64,000 nucleotides of DNA from Palsa-506 sp963786975 (GTDB lineage Bacteria > Actinomycetota > Actinomycetes > Streptosporangiales > Streptosporangiaceae): contig CAWBBE010000001.1 in NCBI GenBank assembly GCA_963786975.1, forward strand, positions 310,001-374,000, read 5' to 3'. How positions within the stretch are numbered: position 1 is the first letter of the stretch; every line of letters begins with the position of its first letter. The notes under the pieces are model-generated. The model saw only the letters and a list, made by a program, of their open reading frames with translations, was not told the origin of the DNA and made no database searches. Made by a program: the position numbers and the translations under genes. Of the stretch, positions 17,553 to 25,991 are shown one piece after another.

Positions 17553-17752
17553 GCGGCCGGCTGCGGGTCAACCCGATCGCGTGCGAGGCGCACGGGGTCT
17601 GCGCCGAGCTGTTTCCCGAGCGGATCAGCATCGACCCTTGGGGTTACCCGATCATCGCGCCGGATCCGGTTCCCGACGTGCTGCTGGGGCACGCCCGCCG
17701 CGCGGTAGCCGCCTGCCCGACCCTCGCCTTGCTGCTCGACCGCACCGACTGA
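17549..17752 (+). CDS. Small ferredoxin, probably [3Fe-4S]
   Basis: A 67-residue ferredoxin with CEAHGVCAELFP near the N-terminus and a final CP (AACPTLAL). The position usually held by the second cysteine is His or Gly, as in actinobacterial P450-type [3Fe-4S] ferredoxins. It is coupled by ATGA to the NuoF-like gene, making that flavoprotein the likely reductase. The electron acceptor is unknown; no P450 lies in the window. Confidence 0.88.
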   Translation: MSGRLRVNPIACEAHGVCAELFPERISIDPWGYPIIAPDPVPDVLLGHARRAVAACPTLALLLDRTD

Positions 17753-17765
17753 CCGGCGCTGCGAT

Positions 17766-17811
17766 AGTGGTTAAGATTCGTCCGGCTATGACCGGCCAAA
17801 TCTTAACCACT
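17766..17811. promoter_or_regulatory. Perfect 13-bp inverted repeat upstream of the CoA racemase gene
   Basis: AGTGGTTAAGATT (17766-17778) is repeated as its exact reverse complement AATCTTAACCACT (17799-17811) with a 20-bp GC-rich spacer. The arms are strikingly AT-rich for this genome. The site ends 19 bp before the start of the gene at 17831 and contains a TATGAC hexamer in the spacer that could be a -10 element. There is no T-run, so an operator is more likely than a terminator. Confidence 0.75.
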
Positions 17812-17830
17812 GCCACGGGAGGCGAGTGGA

Positions 17831-18970
17831 ATGGGTCCGCTGGACGGGGTGCGGGTCATCGAGATCGCCAGCCTGGCGCCGGCGCCGTTCGGCTGCATGG
17901 TCCTGGCCGATCTCGGCGCGGACGTGCTGCGGGTGGAGCGGGCCGAGGCCTGCGGGCCCGCGGCGGCCGCCCCGGTCGATCCGCTCGTCCGCGGCCGCCG
18001 GTCGATCGGCCTTAACCTCAAGGACCCCGACGGGGTCGGCGTACTGCTGCGGCTGGCCGGGGAAGCCGACGTGCTGGTGGAGGGATTCCGGCCGGGGGTG
18101 ACCGAGCGGCTGGGCTTCGGGCCCGCCGACTGCGCGGCAGGTAACCCGCGGCTGGTCTACGCGCGGATGACCGGCTGGGGCCAGGACGGGCCGCTGGCAT
18201 CCACGGCCGGGCATGACATCAACTACATCGGGGTGGCCGGGGCGCTGGAGCCGATCGGCCGGGCCGGCCAGCGGCCGGTTCCGCCGCTGAACCTGGTCGC
18301 CGACTTCGGCGGCGGGGGCATGCTGCTTGCGCTCGGCGTCCTCGCCGCGCTGCTTGAGCGGGAGCGGTCCGGCCTGGGACAGGTGATCGACGCGGCGATG
18401 GTGGACGGCTCCGCGCTGCTGACCTCGTTCTTCTACGGCCTGCGGGCGGCCGGGGCCTGGCGGGACGAGCGCGGCACGAACCTGCTGGACGGCGGCGCGC
18501 CGTTCTACGACACGTACCAGACGGCCGACGGGCGCTACCTGGCGGTGGGCGCGCTGGAGCCGAAGTTCTACGCCGCCCTGCTGGCCGGCCTGGGGCTGGC
18601 CGGCCAGGCCGGCCTGCCCGGCCAGTACGACCTGGCCGGCTGGCCGGTGCTGCGGGCACGGTTCACCGACGCCTTCCTCGGCCGTACCCAGGCGGACTGG
18701 GCCGAGGTATTCGCCGGCACCGATGCCTGCGTCGCGCCGGTGCTCGGGCCGGCCGAGGCGCCCGTCCACCCGCACAACGTGGCGCGCGGGACGTTTATCG
18801 ACATCGGCGGCGTGACCCAGCCCGCGCCCGCGCCCCGGTTCAGCCGGACGGCAGCCGCGCCGCCGCAGCCGCCGCCCCGGCCCGGCGCGGACACCGACGC
18901 CGTCCTGGCCGGCCTCGGCTACACCGCGGCGCAGATCACGGCGTTGCGCGCGGCCGGCGCTGTCGGCTGA
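17831..18970 (+). CDS. mcr: CaiB/BaiF CoA-transferase family protein, alpha-methylacyl-CoA racemase type
   Basis: A 379-residue family III CoA enzyme. The closest pattern is alpha-methylacyl-CoA racemase, which epimerises 2-methyl branched acyl-CoAs. Visible features are the N-terminal LDGVRVIEIASLAPAPFGCM, the SIGLNLKDPDG loop, the His-Asp pair in GHDINYIGVAG, and the Asp in LVADFGGGGM, matching catalytic His126 and Asp156 of the mycobacterial enzyme. A formyl- or succinyl-CoA transferase is less likely but possible. The upstream inverted repeat suggests its own regulation. It stands alone between the redox group and the minisatellite. Confidence 0.86.
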   Translation: MGPLDGVRVIEIASLAPAPFGCMVLADLGADVLRVERAEACGPAAAAPVDPLVRGRRSIGLNLKDPDGVGVLLRLAGEADVLVEGFRPGVTERLGFGPADCAAGNPRLVYARMTGWGQDGPLASTAGHDINYIGVAGALEPIGRAGQRPVPPLNLVADFGGGGMLLALGVLAALLERERSGLGQVIDAAMVDGSALLTSFFYGLRAAGAWRDERGTNLLDGGAPFYDTYQTADGRYLAVGALEPKFYAALLAGLGLAGQAGLPGQYDLAGWPVLRARFTDAFLGRTQADWAEVFAGTDACVAPVLGPAEAPVHPHNVARGTFIDIGGVTQPAPAPRFSRTAAAPPQPPPRPGADTDAVLAGLGYTAAQITALRAAGAVG

Positions 18971-19071
18971 CTCCAGCGAAATGTCACCGCCGGCCAGGGC
19001 AGCACTACCGGCTGAGCCTGGTGATCCAGGTGCCGGTGATCCAGGTGCCGGTCAGCGGGGCGCCCGGCAGA

Positions 19072-19287
19072 CGGGTCACGATCACCGCAGGCCGCCCGCC
19101 AGCCGGGTCACGATCACCGCAGGCCGCCCGGCAGCCGGGTCACGATCACCGCAGGCCGCCCGCCAGCCGGGTCACGATCACCGCAGGCCGCCCGCCAGCC
19201 GGGTCACGATCACCGCAGGCCGCCCGCCAGCCGGGTCACGAACACCGCAGGCCGCCCGCCAGCCGGGTCACGATTACCGCGGGCGGA
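19072..19287. repeat. 32-bp minisatellite, six full copies plus a degenerate seventh
   Basis: Units start at 19072, 19104, 19136, 19168, 19200, 19232 and 19264 and are almost identical (GGGTCACGATCACCGCAGG core, then a CCGCCCGCCAGC-type tail). They are head-to-tail without spacers, so not CRISPR. The last unit is degenerate and carries the stop codon of the convergent glycosyltransferase. A 15-bp direct duplication (GTGATCCAGGTGCCG) precedes the array at 19021-19050. Confidence 0.9.
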
Positions 19288-21144
19288 GGCCCTTGCGCAC
19301 GTACAGGCGCAGGTCGCGGGTGTGGTTGGCGACGTGCACGAAGTTCGCTCTGAAGTACGCGGTGAGGGCCGGCGTCCAGGCGATCCGGCGCCGGTTGAGC
19401 CCGGTCAGCCACACGTACTGGGCGTGCCGGAACGCGGCCCGCCACATTGCCGCCACGGCCGGCACCCGGCCAGCCCCGGTGGCCGTGCTCCGCCCGTTGG
19501 AGAGCGCATAGTTGGCGCCGGTCCCGTCGTCGATGGTGGGGCAACCCGGCACGCTGGACACGAACCGGTTCGCGGTCACCGTGTAGGCCACGTTGTCGGC
19601 CAGCACGCAGGCGCCCGGCGGGATGATCCGCTGGCCTGCCGCCATCATCGCGATCGGCGCGTCCGGCTCCAGCTTGCTCTCGAAGGAAGCCTGGCTGTAC
19701 GCGCCGATGACGATGGCCGCCCCGGCCAGCCCGGCCGCCGACCAGCGCAGCGCAACGCCGGCCCGCTGCCGTCGGGCCGCCGTCCGGTCGCCCGGCGGCC
19801 CGGCCGGCCCTGGCCGGCCGGAGACAGGCCGCCGGGACCGGCGGCGCCCGCCTGGGCAGCGCCGGAGTCACCGGCGCCGGCCGCGGCCGCGCCGACGCCC
19901 GCGCCGGGATCATCGGCACCGGGGCCGGCCCGGCCCGGCTGGCCGACCTGGCGGCCGGCCACCGAGGACTCGCCGGCCGCGGGCCGGCCCGCCGGGTCTC
20001 CGGCCGCGGTCACCCGGGTCCGGTCCAGGATCGCGTCGAGCAGCCGGGCCGCGGGCAGCGCGACCGACAGGCCGAGGAACGGCGCCAGGAAACCGGAGAA
20101 GTGGTAATGGAACTGCGCCGGCCACAGGAAGATACCCGCCACGGCGGCGGCGCTGGCGTACCCGAACCATTCCAGCGGGGGCGGCAGCCGCCTGGTGAGC
20201 AGCAGCGCGAGCGCGCAGGCGGCGACCACGAACGCCGCGATGAGGAACAGCACGCCGGCGATGACCAGATGCCGCACGTGCGGCTCGTTGGCGAACCCGC
20301 TCATCTGCCGCAGCCGGTACCACAGCGGCATCCGGGCGGCGTGGATCCGGCCGCCTACCTGGGCGGTGATCACGCTGTGGTAGAAGTTCCGCGGCGCGAG
20401 CACGGCGAACGGCAGCACCGGGATCAGGAAGCCGGCCGCGACGCCGCCGAGGCAGGCCACCGTGCGCCGCGGCCGCCGGATGCTCAGCACGACGATGACC
20501 AGCACCGGGATGATGGCCCACGCCTCGATGACACCGCCGAACCCGAACGCCACGCCGCCCCAGATCAGCCGCCGGCGGCTGCCGGTGATCTGGTCGCCGT
20601 CGAACACCGCGACCGCGCCGGCCAGGCAGAACAGCACCAGCCAGGGCTCCACGAGCAAGGTATGCGAGGAGGAAACGCTGTCCGGGTAGACGGCGACGAC
20701 ACCGCAGGCGACCAGCGCGGCGAGCACGCCCCGGTGCCGTACCAGCAGGCCTGTCATCGTCACCCCGGCGGCGCCGGCCAGCATCGTGAGCACCCGCGCG
20801 ATCGCGAGCCCGCCGTCGGTGCCGATCACCCGGCTCGCCAGCGCGGCCGGGGTCATCAGCAAGGTGATCCCCGGCGGCTGCACGAACACGAAGTCCCGGT
20901 ACGGCAGGACGCCGTGCACCAGCCGCACCGCGCTGCCGAAATACGATCCGTCGTCGTACTCGGTCACGCCAAACAGGTAGCCGGGCCTGGTCAGGTAGAA
21001 CAACCGCAGGCCAAGGGCGAGGACCGTGACCGCGGCGATGACCAGGTTCACCGGCGTCAACCGCGAGGCACGCTCCGGGGCAGGCCGGCTGGCCTGCCCC
21101 GCGCCGCCGGGGGCGGCAGATGCGGTGATGTGCGTTCCGCTCAC
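19274..21144 (-). CDS. GT-C-fold membrane glycosyltransferase, frameshifted
   Basis: A polytopic glycosyltransferase of the ArnT/protein-mannosyltransferase type that uses a polyprenyl-phosphate sugar. The first membrane helix is followed by the acidic loop TEYDDGSYFGSAVRL and YRDFVFVQPPGITLL, then about nine more hydrophobic segments. The reading frame breaks near 19790 after an Ala/Gly/Pro-rich linker. The extracytoplasmic C-terminal part (FESKLEPDAPIAMMAAGQRI to YVRKGLRPR) continues in another frame to 19274, giving about 620 residues. The GTG at 21144 lies 11 bp beyond the DUF397 gene. The acceptor is unknown. Confidence 0.75.
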
Positions 21145-21155
21145 GGGTGGCAACT

Positions 21156-21371
21156 CTAGGGCAGGTCGAATTCGCCGTCTTTGACACCGGCCACGAAAGC
21201 CTCCCATTCCTCCGGGGTGAACACCAGCTTCGGGCCGTCCGGGTTCTTGCTGTCCCTGATCGTGATCACGTGGTCGCTGTTCTCCTTCGAGCCGGCCTCG
21301 GTGGCGACCTCGACGCCACCCTCGGCGAAGCTAAAGCTGCTCGCGCCCTGCTGGTCGCCGGTCATCTCCAT
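21156..21371 (-). CDS. DUF397 protein
   Basis: A 71-residue protein whose C-terminal half (VITIRDSKNPDGPKLVFTPE, EWEAFVAGVKDGEFD) is the DUF397 signature common in actinobacteria. The usual N-terminal WRKSSYSG segment is absent and replaced by an acidic sequence. Such proteins normally neighbour XRE-type regulators of the WhiJ-associated families, but none is next to this one. The ATG at 21365 is an alternative start with GGAG directly upstream. It may be co-transcribed with the downstream glycosyltransferase. Confidence 0.85.
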   Translation of the reverse strand: MEMTGDQQGASSFSFAEGGVEVATEAGSKENSDHVITIRDSKNPDGPKLVFTPEEWEAFVAGVKDGEFDLP

Positions 21372-21561
21372 TACTGTCCGCCAACTTTCTCGGTCGGGGT
21401 ACGGGCGGCGCGGATGCCGGCGCCTCGGTGGCAGCGTACCGAAGGAATCTCCGGTACCCGCACGGCTTGATTACTGTCCCGGCGCGCGCTGCACGTCCGG
21501 TGCGTCACCGGGGTTCTGCGTGCACTGCGGGGTCAGTGAACCGCGACTGCGGACCTGGGTG

Positions 21562-21597
21562 ACTGCAATACGGCATTACTGCAATACGGCATTACTG
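21562..21597. repeat. 16-bp direct repeat, AT-rich
   Basis: ACTGCAATACGGCATT occurs twice in tandem (21562-21577, 21578-21593) and a third partial copy begins ACTG at 21594, leading into TTACTGTAA. TTACTGT also occurs at about 21372 and 21471. The 242-bp gap between the DUF397 start and the 3' end of the Nramp-like gene has no coding signal, so this may be an operator for the DUF397 gene. Confidence 0.6.
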
Positions 21598-21613
21598 TAA
21601 ACTTCAGGCGGTG

Positions 21614-23656
21614 TCAGTGCCCGGCCGCGAACTGGACGGTCTTGATGATGACCAGCGCGACCGCGCCGACGAGATAGCAGCGCAGGCAGATCAGGCCGGC
21701 CCGGCGGGCGGGCGACCAGGCCGGCCTGCGCAGCAGCGCCATCGGCGGCATCCGCCAGCTGAGCCGCTCGGCTGCTGACATCGCCCCGGCACTGGCACCT
21801 GGCACCCGGCCGGCCGCTGTCCCGGCGCCGCCCGCCGCGATCCCGCCAGCCAGCGCTGTACCGGCCGCCGGCCCGGCCAGCCGGGCCGGCCGCCAGGCCG
21901 AGACCAGCCGCGTCAGCAGCCAGCCGGAGGCAACGCCGAGGCCGAGCACTGCCCCGCCGGCCAGCATGGCGGTGAGCTGCCGGCCGGTCAGGTGCGGGAA
22001 CAGGGTGGCCGCGGTGAGTGTCAGGGACAGCAGCACCAGGACGCCGACAATGACCCCAGCCACCCCGTTCAGCCATGGCTTGTTCACCCACGGCCCGAGG
22101 ATCTCCTTGTCGTTGCAGAGCATGATCAGCAGGATGGTGGATGCCGGCAGCAGCACGCCGGCCAGCGCCTGCACCCCCTCGGTGATCAGGCCGAGCGGCG
22201 CACCGGGAATCAGCACCACGGCCCCGGCCGCGGCCAGGAAAAACGCGTAGAAGCTGTAGAACAGCGGTGCGTCCTTGATGCTGCGCTGCAGCGAGTGCCG
22301 GGCGCCGACGAGGTCGCCGAGCGCGAACGAGGTGGCCAGCGTAACCGCCGCGGCGCCGATCAGCGACGCGTCGAGCAGCAGCAGCGCGAACATCCCGCCG
22401 GCGTGATGGCCGACCGTGTGCGCCAGGCCGGCCGCCACCCCGCCCGCATCGCCGAAGTTGCCGTGCAGCGCAGTGCCGGCGAACCCGAACGCGGTCACCG
22501 CGATGAGCGCCGCCGCGCCGATCACCACCGCGAACGAGCCGATTACCGTGTCCGCCCGCTCATAGGCGATCCACCGCGGCGTGATCCGCTTGTCCACCAC
22601 GATGGACTGCTGGAAGTACAGCTGCCAGGGCGCGACGGTGGTTCCGACGATGGCGATCACCAGCAGCAGGACGCGCGCGTTCAGCCCGCCAGGCAGCCCG
22701 GGGACCAGGCCGTGGGTGACCGGGGCGACCTTGACGTGCGCGGTCAGGATCAGCGGGATGACGACGGCGTTGACCGCGATCAGCGCGTACATCCAGCGCT
22801 CCCAGCGCCGGTAGCTGCCGCTGACCGTGAATCCGACCAGCAGGGCCGCGGCGCAGATAACGCTGATCCAGCGCGGCAGCCCGAAGTAGCTGCCGGCCAG
22901 CGCGATCCCGATGAACTCGGTGACGATGATCAGCCCGTTGAGCAGCATGAGGTTGCCGACCGAGAACGCGGCCAGCGACCGGCCGAACCGCTCCAGGATG
23001 AGCTTGGCGTGGCCCACCCCGGTGACCGCGCCGAGCCTGGCGACCATCTCCTGGTTGACGATCAGCACGGGTATCAGCAGCACGAGGACCCACAGCAGCC
23101 GGGTGCCGTAGTTCTGCCCGGCCTGGGCGTAGGTGGAGACGCCGCCCGCGTCGTTGTCGCCGAACATCACGATCAGGCCGGGGCCCATGATCGCGAGCAG
23201 GCAGCGCAGCCGCCGGGACCAGCTGGCCGCCTCGTCGTGGCTGCCGGCCCGGAGGGTGCCGAACGCGCCCTTGATGTCGTCCGGGTGCGCCGTGTCCGGC
23301 GCGGCGGTACCGGTTGCCGCTGCGCCGGTCCAGGCCGGGCCGGCGTCGACGGCGCTGCCCGCGGACCGGCGGCCGGCCGCCCGGCCGGCCGGGGCCTCGC
23401 AGGCCGGGGCCCGGTCGGCCGAGAGCTTGCTGGCCGGGGGCTTGCTGGCCGGGGGCTTGCTGGCCGGCGGCTTGCTGGCCGGCGGCCTGGTGGCGATGCT
23501 CGCCGCGATCGTGCGGGCGGCGGCGTCCTGCACGATGGGCACCGCGCGGGCGCCGTCGGCGGCACCGGCGAGCGCGGGCAGCGAGACCCGCCTGGGCAGC
23601 CTGACCGCGGCGGCCAGGCGCGCCCGCGGCGCGACAGAGAACTGGAATCGTGGCAT
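21614..23656 (-). CDS. Nramp-related divalent metal transporter (second copy)
   Basis: A 680-residue protein with a ~150-residue Ala/Pro-rich N-terminal extension, which includes PPASK repeats, followed by an SLC11/Nramp-like core of 11-12 helices. TM1 carries GDNDAGGVSTYAQAG where true Nramps have DPGN, and TM6 reads IVGTTVAPWQLYFQQ where Nramps have MPH. These changes point to the Nramp-related magnesium transporter-like branch rather than an Mn/Fe importer; that assignment is inference from family knowledge. ATG at 23656 has GGGAGA upstream. It lies downstream of the first Nramp-like gene in the same direction and is an intact paralogue of it. Confidence 0.88.
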   Translation of the reverse strand: MPRFQFSVAPRARLAAAVRLPRRVSLPALAGAADGARAVPIVQDAAARTIAASIATRPPASKPPASKPPASKPPASKLSADRAPACEAPAGRAAGRRSAGSAVDAGPAWTGAAATGTAAPDTAHPDDIKGAFGTLRAGSHDEAASWSRRLRCLLAIMGPGLIVMFGDNDAGGVSTYAQAGQNYGTRLLWVLVLLIPVLIVNQEMVARLGAVTGVGHAKLILERFGRSLAAFSVGNLMLLNGLIIVTEFIGIALAGSYFGLPRWISVICAAALLVGFTVSGSYRRWERWMYALIAVNAVVIPLILTAHVKVAPVTHGLVPGLPGGLNARVLLLVIAIVGTTVAPWQLYFQQSIVVDKRITPRWIAYERADTVIGSFAVVIGAAALIAVTAFGFAGTALHGNFGDAGGVAAGLAHTVGHHAGGMFALLLLDASLIGAAAVTLATSFALGDLVGARHSLQRSIKDAPLFYSFYAFFLAAAGAVVLIPGAPLGLITEGVQALAGVLLPASTILLIMLCNDKEILGPWVNKPWLNGVAGVIVGVLVLLSLTLTAATLFPHLTGRQLTAMLAGGAVLGLGVASGWLLTRLVSAWRPARLAGPAAGTALAGGIAAGGAGTAAGRVPGASAGAMSAAERLSWRMPPMALLRRPAWSPARRAGLICLRCYLVGAVALVIIKTVQFAAGH

Positions 23657-23903
23657 GACAGGTCTCCCGATCTGCCCTTGCGGGCTTCGGGCACAGACCC
23701 GGCAGCGCCGGCCGAAGCAGTTCACCGCCCGGCCATGCGCACAATGCGATGTGCGCCGGCAGGCAAGCGAACAACATGCCAAACGGATTGTCGCCCGGGA
23801 CTGGCTACCGCCGCTTAGTCACGGCGGGCAGCAGTCAGCCGGCGATCCTGGGGCTTCGGGCTGCTGAGGCCGGCGGCCCCGGTACCCGGGGCGGCACATG
23901 CGG

Positions 23904-23972
23904 TCAGCGCTGCGAGGTCTGCGCGGATTCGTGAGGATCGCTCGAACTGCTGCTGGTACTTTCGCCTGGCAT
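23904..23972 (-). CDS. Candidate 22-residue leader peptide
   Basis: In the 462-bp gap between the two Nramp-like genes, an ATG at 23972 is preceded by a strong GGAGGAGG ribosome site about 10 nt upstream. The short frame it opens is Ser/Thr-rich (MPGESTSSSSSDPHESAQ at the N-terminus) and stops at 23904, about 250 bp before the downstream Nramp-like gene. An overlapping GTG frame encoding a basic 55-residue peptide is an alternative. No homology is recognised; the support is the ribosome site alone. The rest of the gap holds nothing else I can support. Confidence 0.3.
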   Translation of the reverse strand: MPGESTSSSSSDPHESAQTSQR

Positions 23973-24118
23973 GGACCCCCACCTCCTCCGCTCGGGCCTG
24001 ACACGGGCGCCCGGGCCTGGCGACGGCGCGGGCGCGATCTCCCAGGTTAGCCGAGCTTACGCAATTGCGGCAACGCCGGCGCCGGTGCGCCCGCCGGGCG
24101 GGCGGGCCCGGGGCCGGC

Positions 24119-25991
24119 TTACCCGCTACCGAGGCGGACCGCGGCGACGACCAGCAGCACCACGGAAACCACCAGGTAGGCGCGCAGCAGCAGCACGCTG
24201 AGCTTCGTCCCCGGGGACCACGCCACCGGCTTGAGCAGGGCAAGCGGCGGCATCCGCCAGTTATTGCGCTCCGCCGGGGACATCCCGGCCCAGGCCGGGA
24301 CGCGCTGGCCCTGGCGGGCCCGGACGATCCGCAGCCGGACCGCCGACGCGGCCAGCCCGGCGATCAGGACGGCGGACAGCCACAGCACGGTCGCGGCCGG
24401 GTTGACGTGCGTGAACAACGTGGTGGCGACCAGCGTGCCGGACAGCATCAGGAGGACGCTGACGATGACGCTGGCGAGGATGTTCAGCCAGGGCGGGTTG
24501 ACCCACGGGCCGAGCACCTCGGGGTCGTTGCAGAGCAGCAGCAGGAACACGCTGGCGCTGGGCAGCAGCACCCCGGCCAGCGCCTGGACGCCGACGGTGA
24601 TCAGGCCGAGCGGCGCGTTCGGGATGAGCACCACGGCCGCCGCCAGCAGCACGAGCGCGGCGTAGCTGGCGTAGAAGGACTTGGCGTCGCGGAAGCTGCG
24701 GTGCAGCGAGTGCTTGATGCCGAACACGTCGCCGAACGCGTAGCTGGTGGACAGCGTCACCGCGGCGGCGCCGATGATGCTGGCGTCCAGCAGCACGATC
24801 GCGAACAGCGCGCCGAGCACCCGGCTGTGCTCGGCGAGCGCGTTGGCGACGCCGAGCGCGTCGGTGAAATGCCCGACCAGCCCGGTCCCGCGGACCGGCG
24901 TAGACGGCCACCACCAGGATCGCCGCGGCGCCGCCGACCACGACGAGCGAGCCGAGTACGGTGTCGGCGCGCTCATAGCGGATGAACCGCGGCGTGATCC
25001 GCTTGTCGATGACGTTGGACTGCTGGAAGAACAGCTGCCAGGGCGCGACGGTCGTGCCGACGATGGCGATGATGAGCAGCACCGCCTTCGAGCTGATGCC
25101 GCCCTGGATCCCGGGCACGACGAAGTGGTAGGCGATCTGGCCGTAGTACGGGTGCGAGAGCAAGGCGAGCGGGATGAGCAGCAGGCTCGCGCCGATGAAG
25201 CCGAACATCGCGCGTTCCCAGCGGCGGAAGCTGCCGCTCAGCGTGATGCCCACCAGGACGGCGGCGGCGATCGGCACCGCGATGTACGGGCTGACGCCGA
25301 AGTAGGACAGCGCCAGCGAGACGCCGATGAACTCGGTGACGATGGTCAGGAAGTTGAGCAGGAACAGGTCCCCGACGCTGAACCAGCCCCAGAACCTGCC
25401 GAACCGCTCGTTGATCAGCCGCGCGTGGCCGACGCCGGTGACGGCGCCGAGCCTGACCACCATCTCCTGGTTCACGATCAGCACCGGGATCAGCAGCAGC
25501 AGCACCCAGAGCAGGCTGTAGCCGTAGTCCTGGCCTGCCTGCGCGTAGGTGGAAACGCCGCCCGCGTCGTTGTCGCCGACCATCACGATCAGGCCGGGGC
25601 CGACGATCGCGAGGAAGGTGACCAGCCGGCGGCGCAAGTCAGAGCGGTGCTCATCATCGAGCCGGATCCGGCCGAAGGCGCCCTCGATGTCGCCGAGGTG
25701 CGCCTCGTCCAGCACGGCACTCGGCGTGGCCAGGCTCAGTTCCGGCCGGACCGGCCGCGGGGTGGCCGCGGCCGGGCGGGCCGGGGGCCGCTCGGGAACG
25801 GCCGGCCGGGCCGCCTCCCGCTCGGGAACGGCCGCCTCCCGCTCGGGAACGGCCGGCCGGGCCGGTTCCCGCTGCGCCGCTGGCGGATCCGGCCCCGGGG
25901 CCGGCCCGTGCGGCCGGGCGGCCGGCGGGTCCGGCCCCGGTGGCCGCGGCGGCGCCGGATCCGGGACCTGGCGCCCCGGAGCATCGCTCAC
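24119..25991 (-). CDS. Nramp-related divalent metal transporter (first copy), frameshifted
   Basis: The protein has a Pro/Arg/Glu-rich N-terminal extension with AVPERE/ARPAVPERE repeats (about 90 residues), then the membrane core: GDNDAGGVSTYAQAGQDYGY in TM1 and IVGTTVAPWQLFFQQSNVID in TM6, the same substitutions of DPGN and MPH as in the second copy. One base too many near 24905 shifts the frame in the middle (YAGPR, resuming GTGLVGHFTDALGV). Corrected length is about 620 residues. The GTG start at 25991 overlaps the stop of the MgtE-like gene (GTGA) and has GGAGAG upstream, so the two proteins are translationally coupled. Confidence 0.85.

Noticed and set aside
19072..19287. 32-bp repeats as a CRISPR array
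   Set aside because: The units are head-to-tail with no spacers between them, and no cas gene is present.
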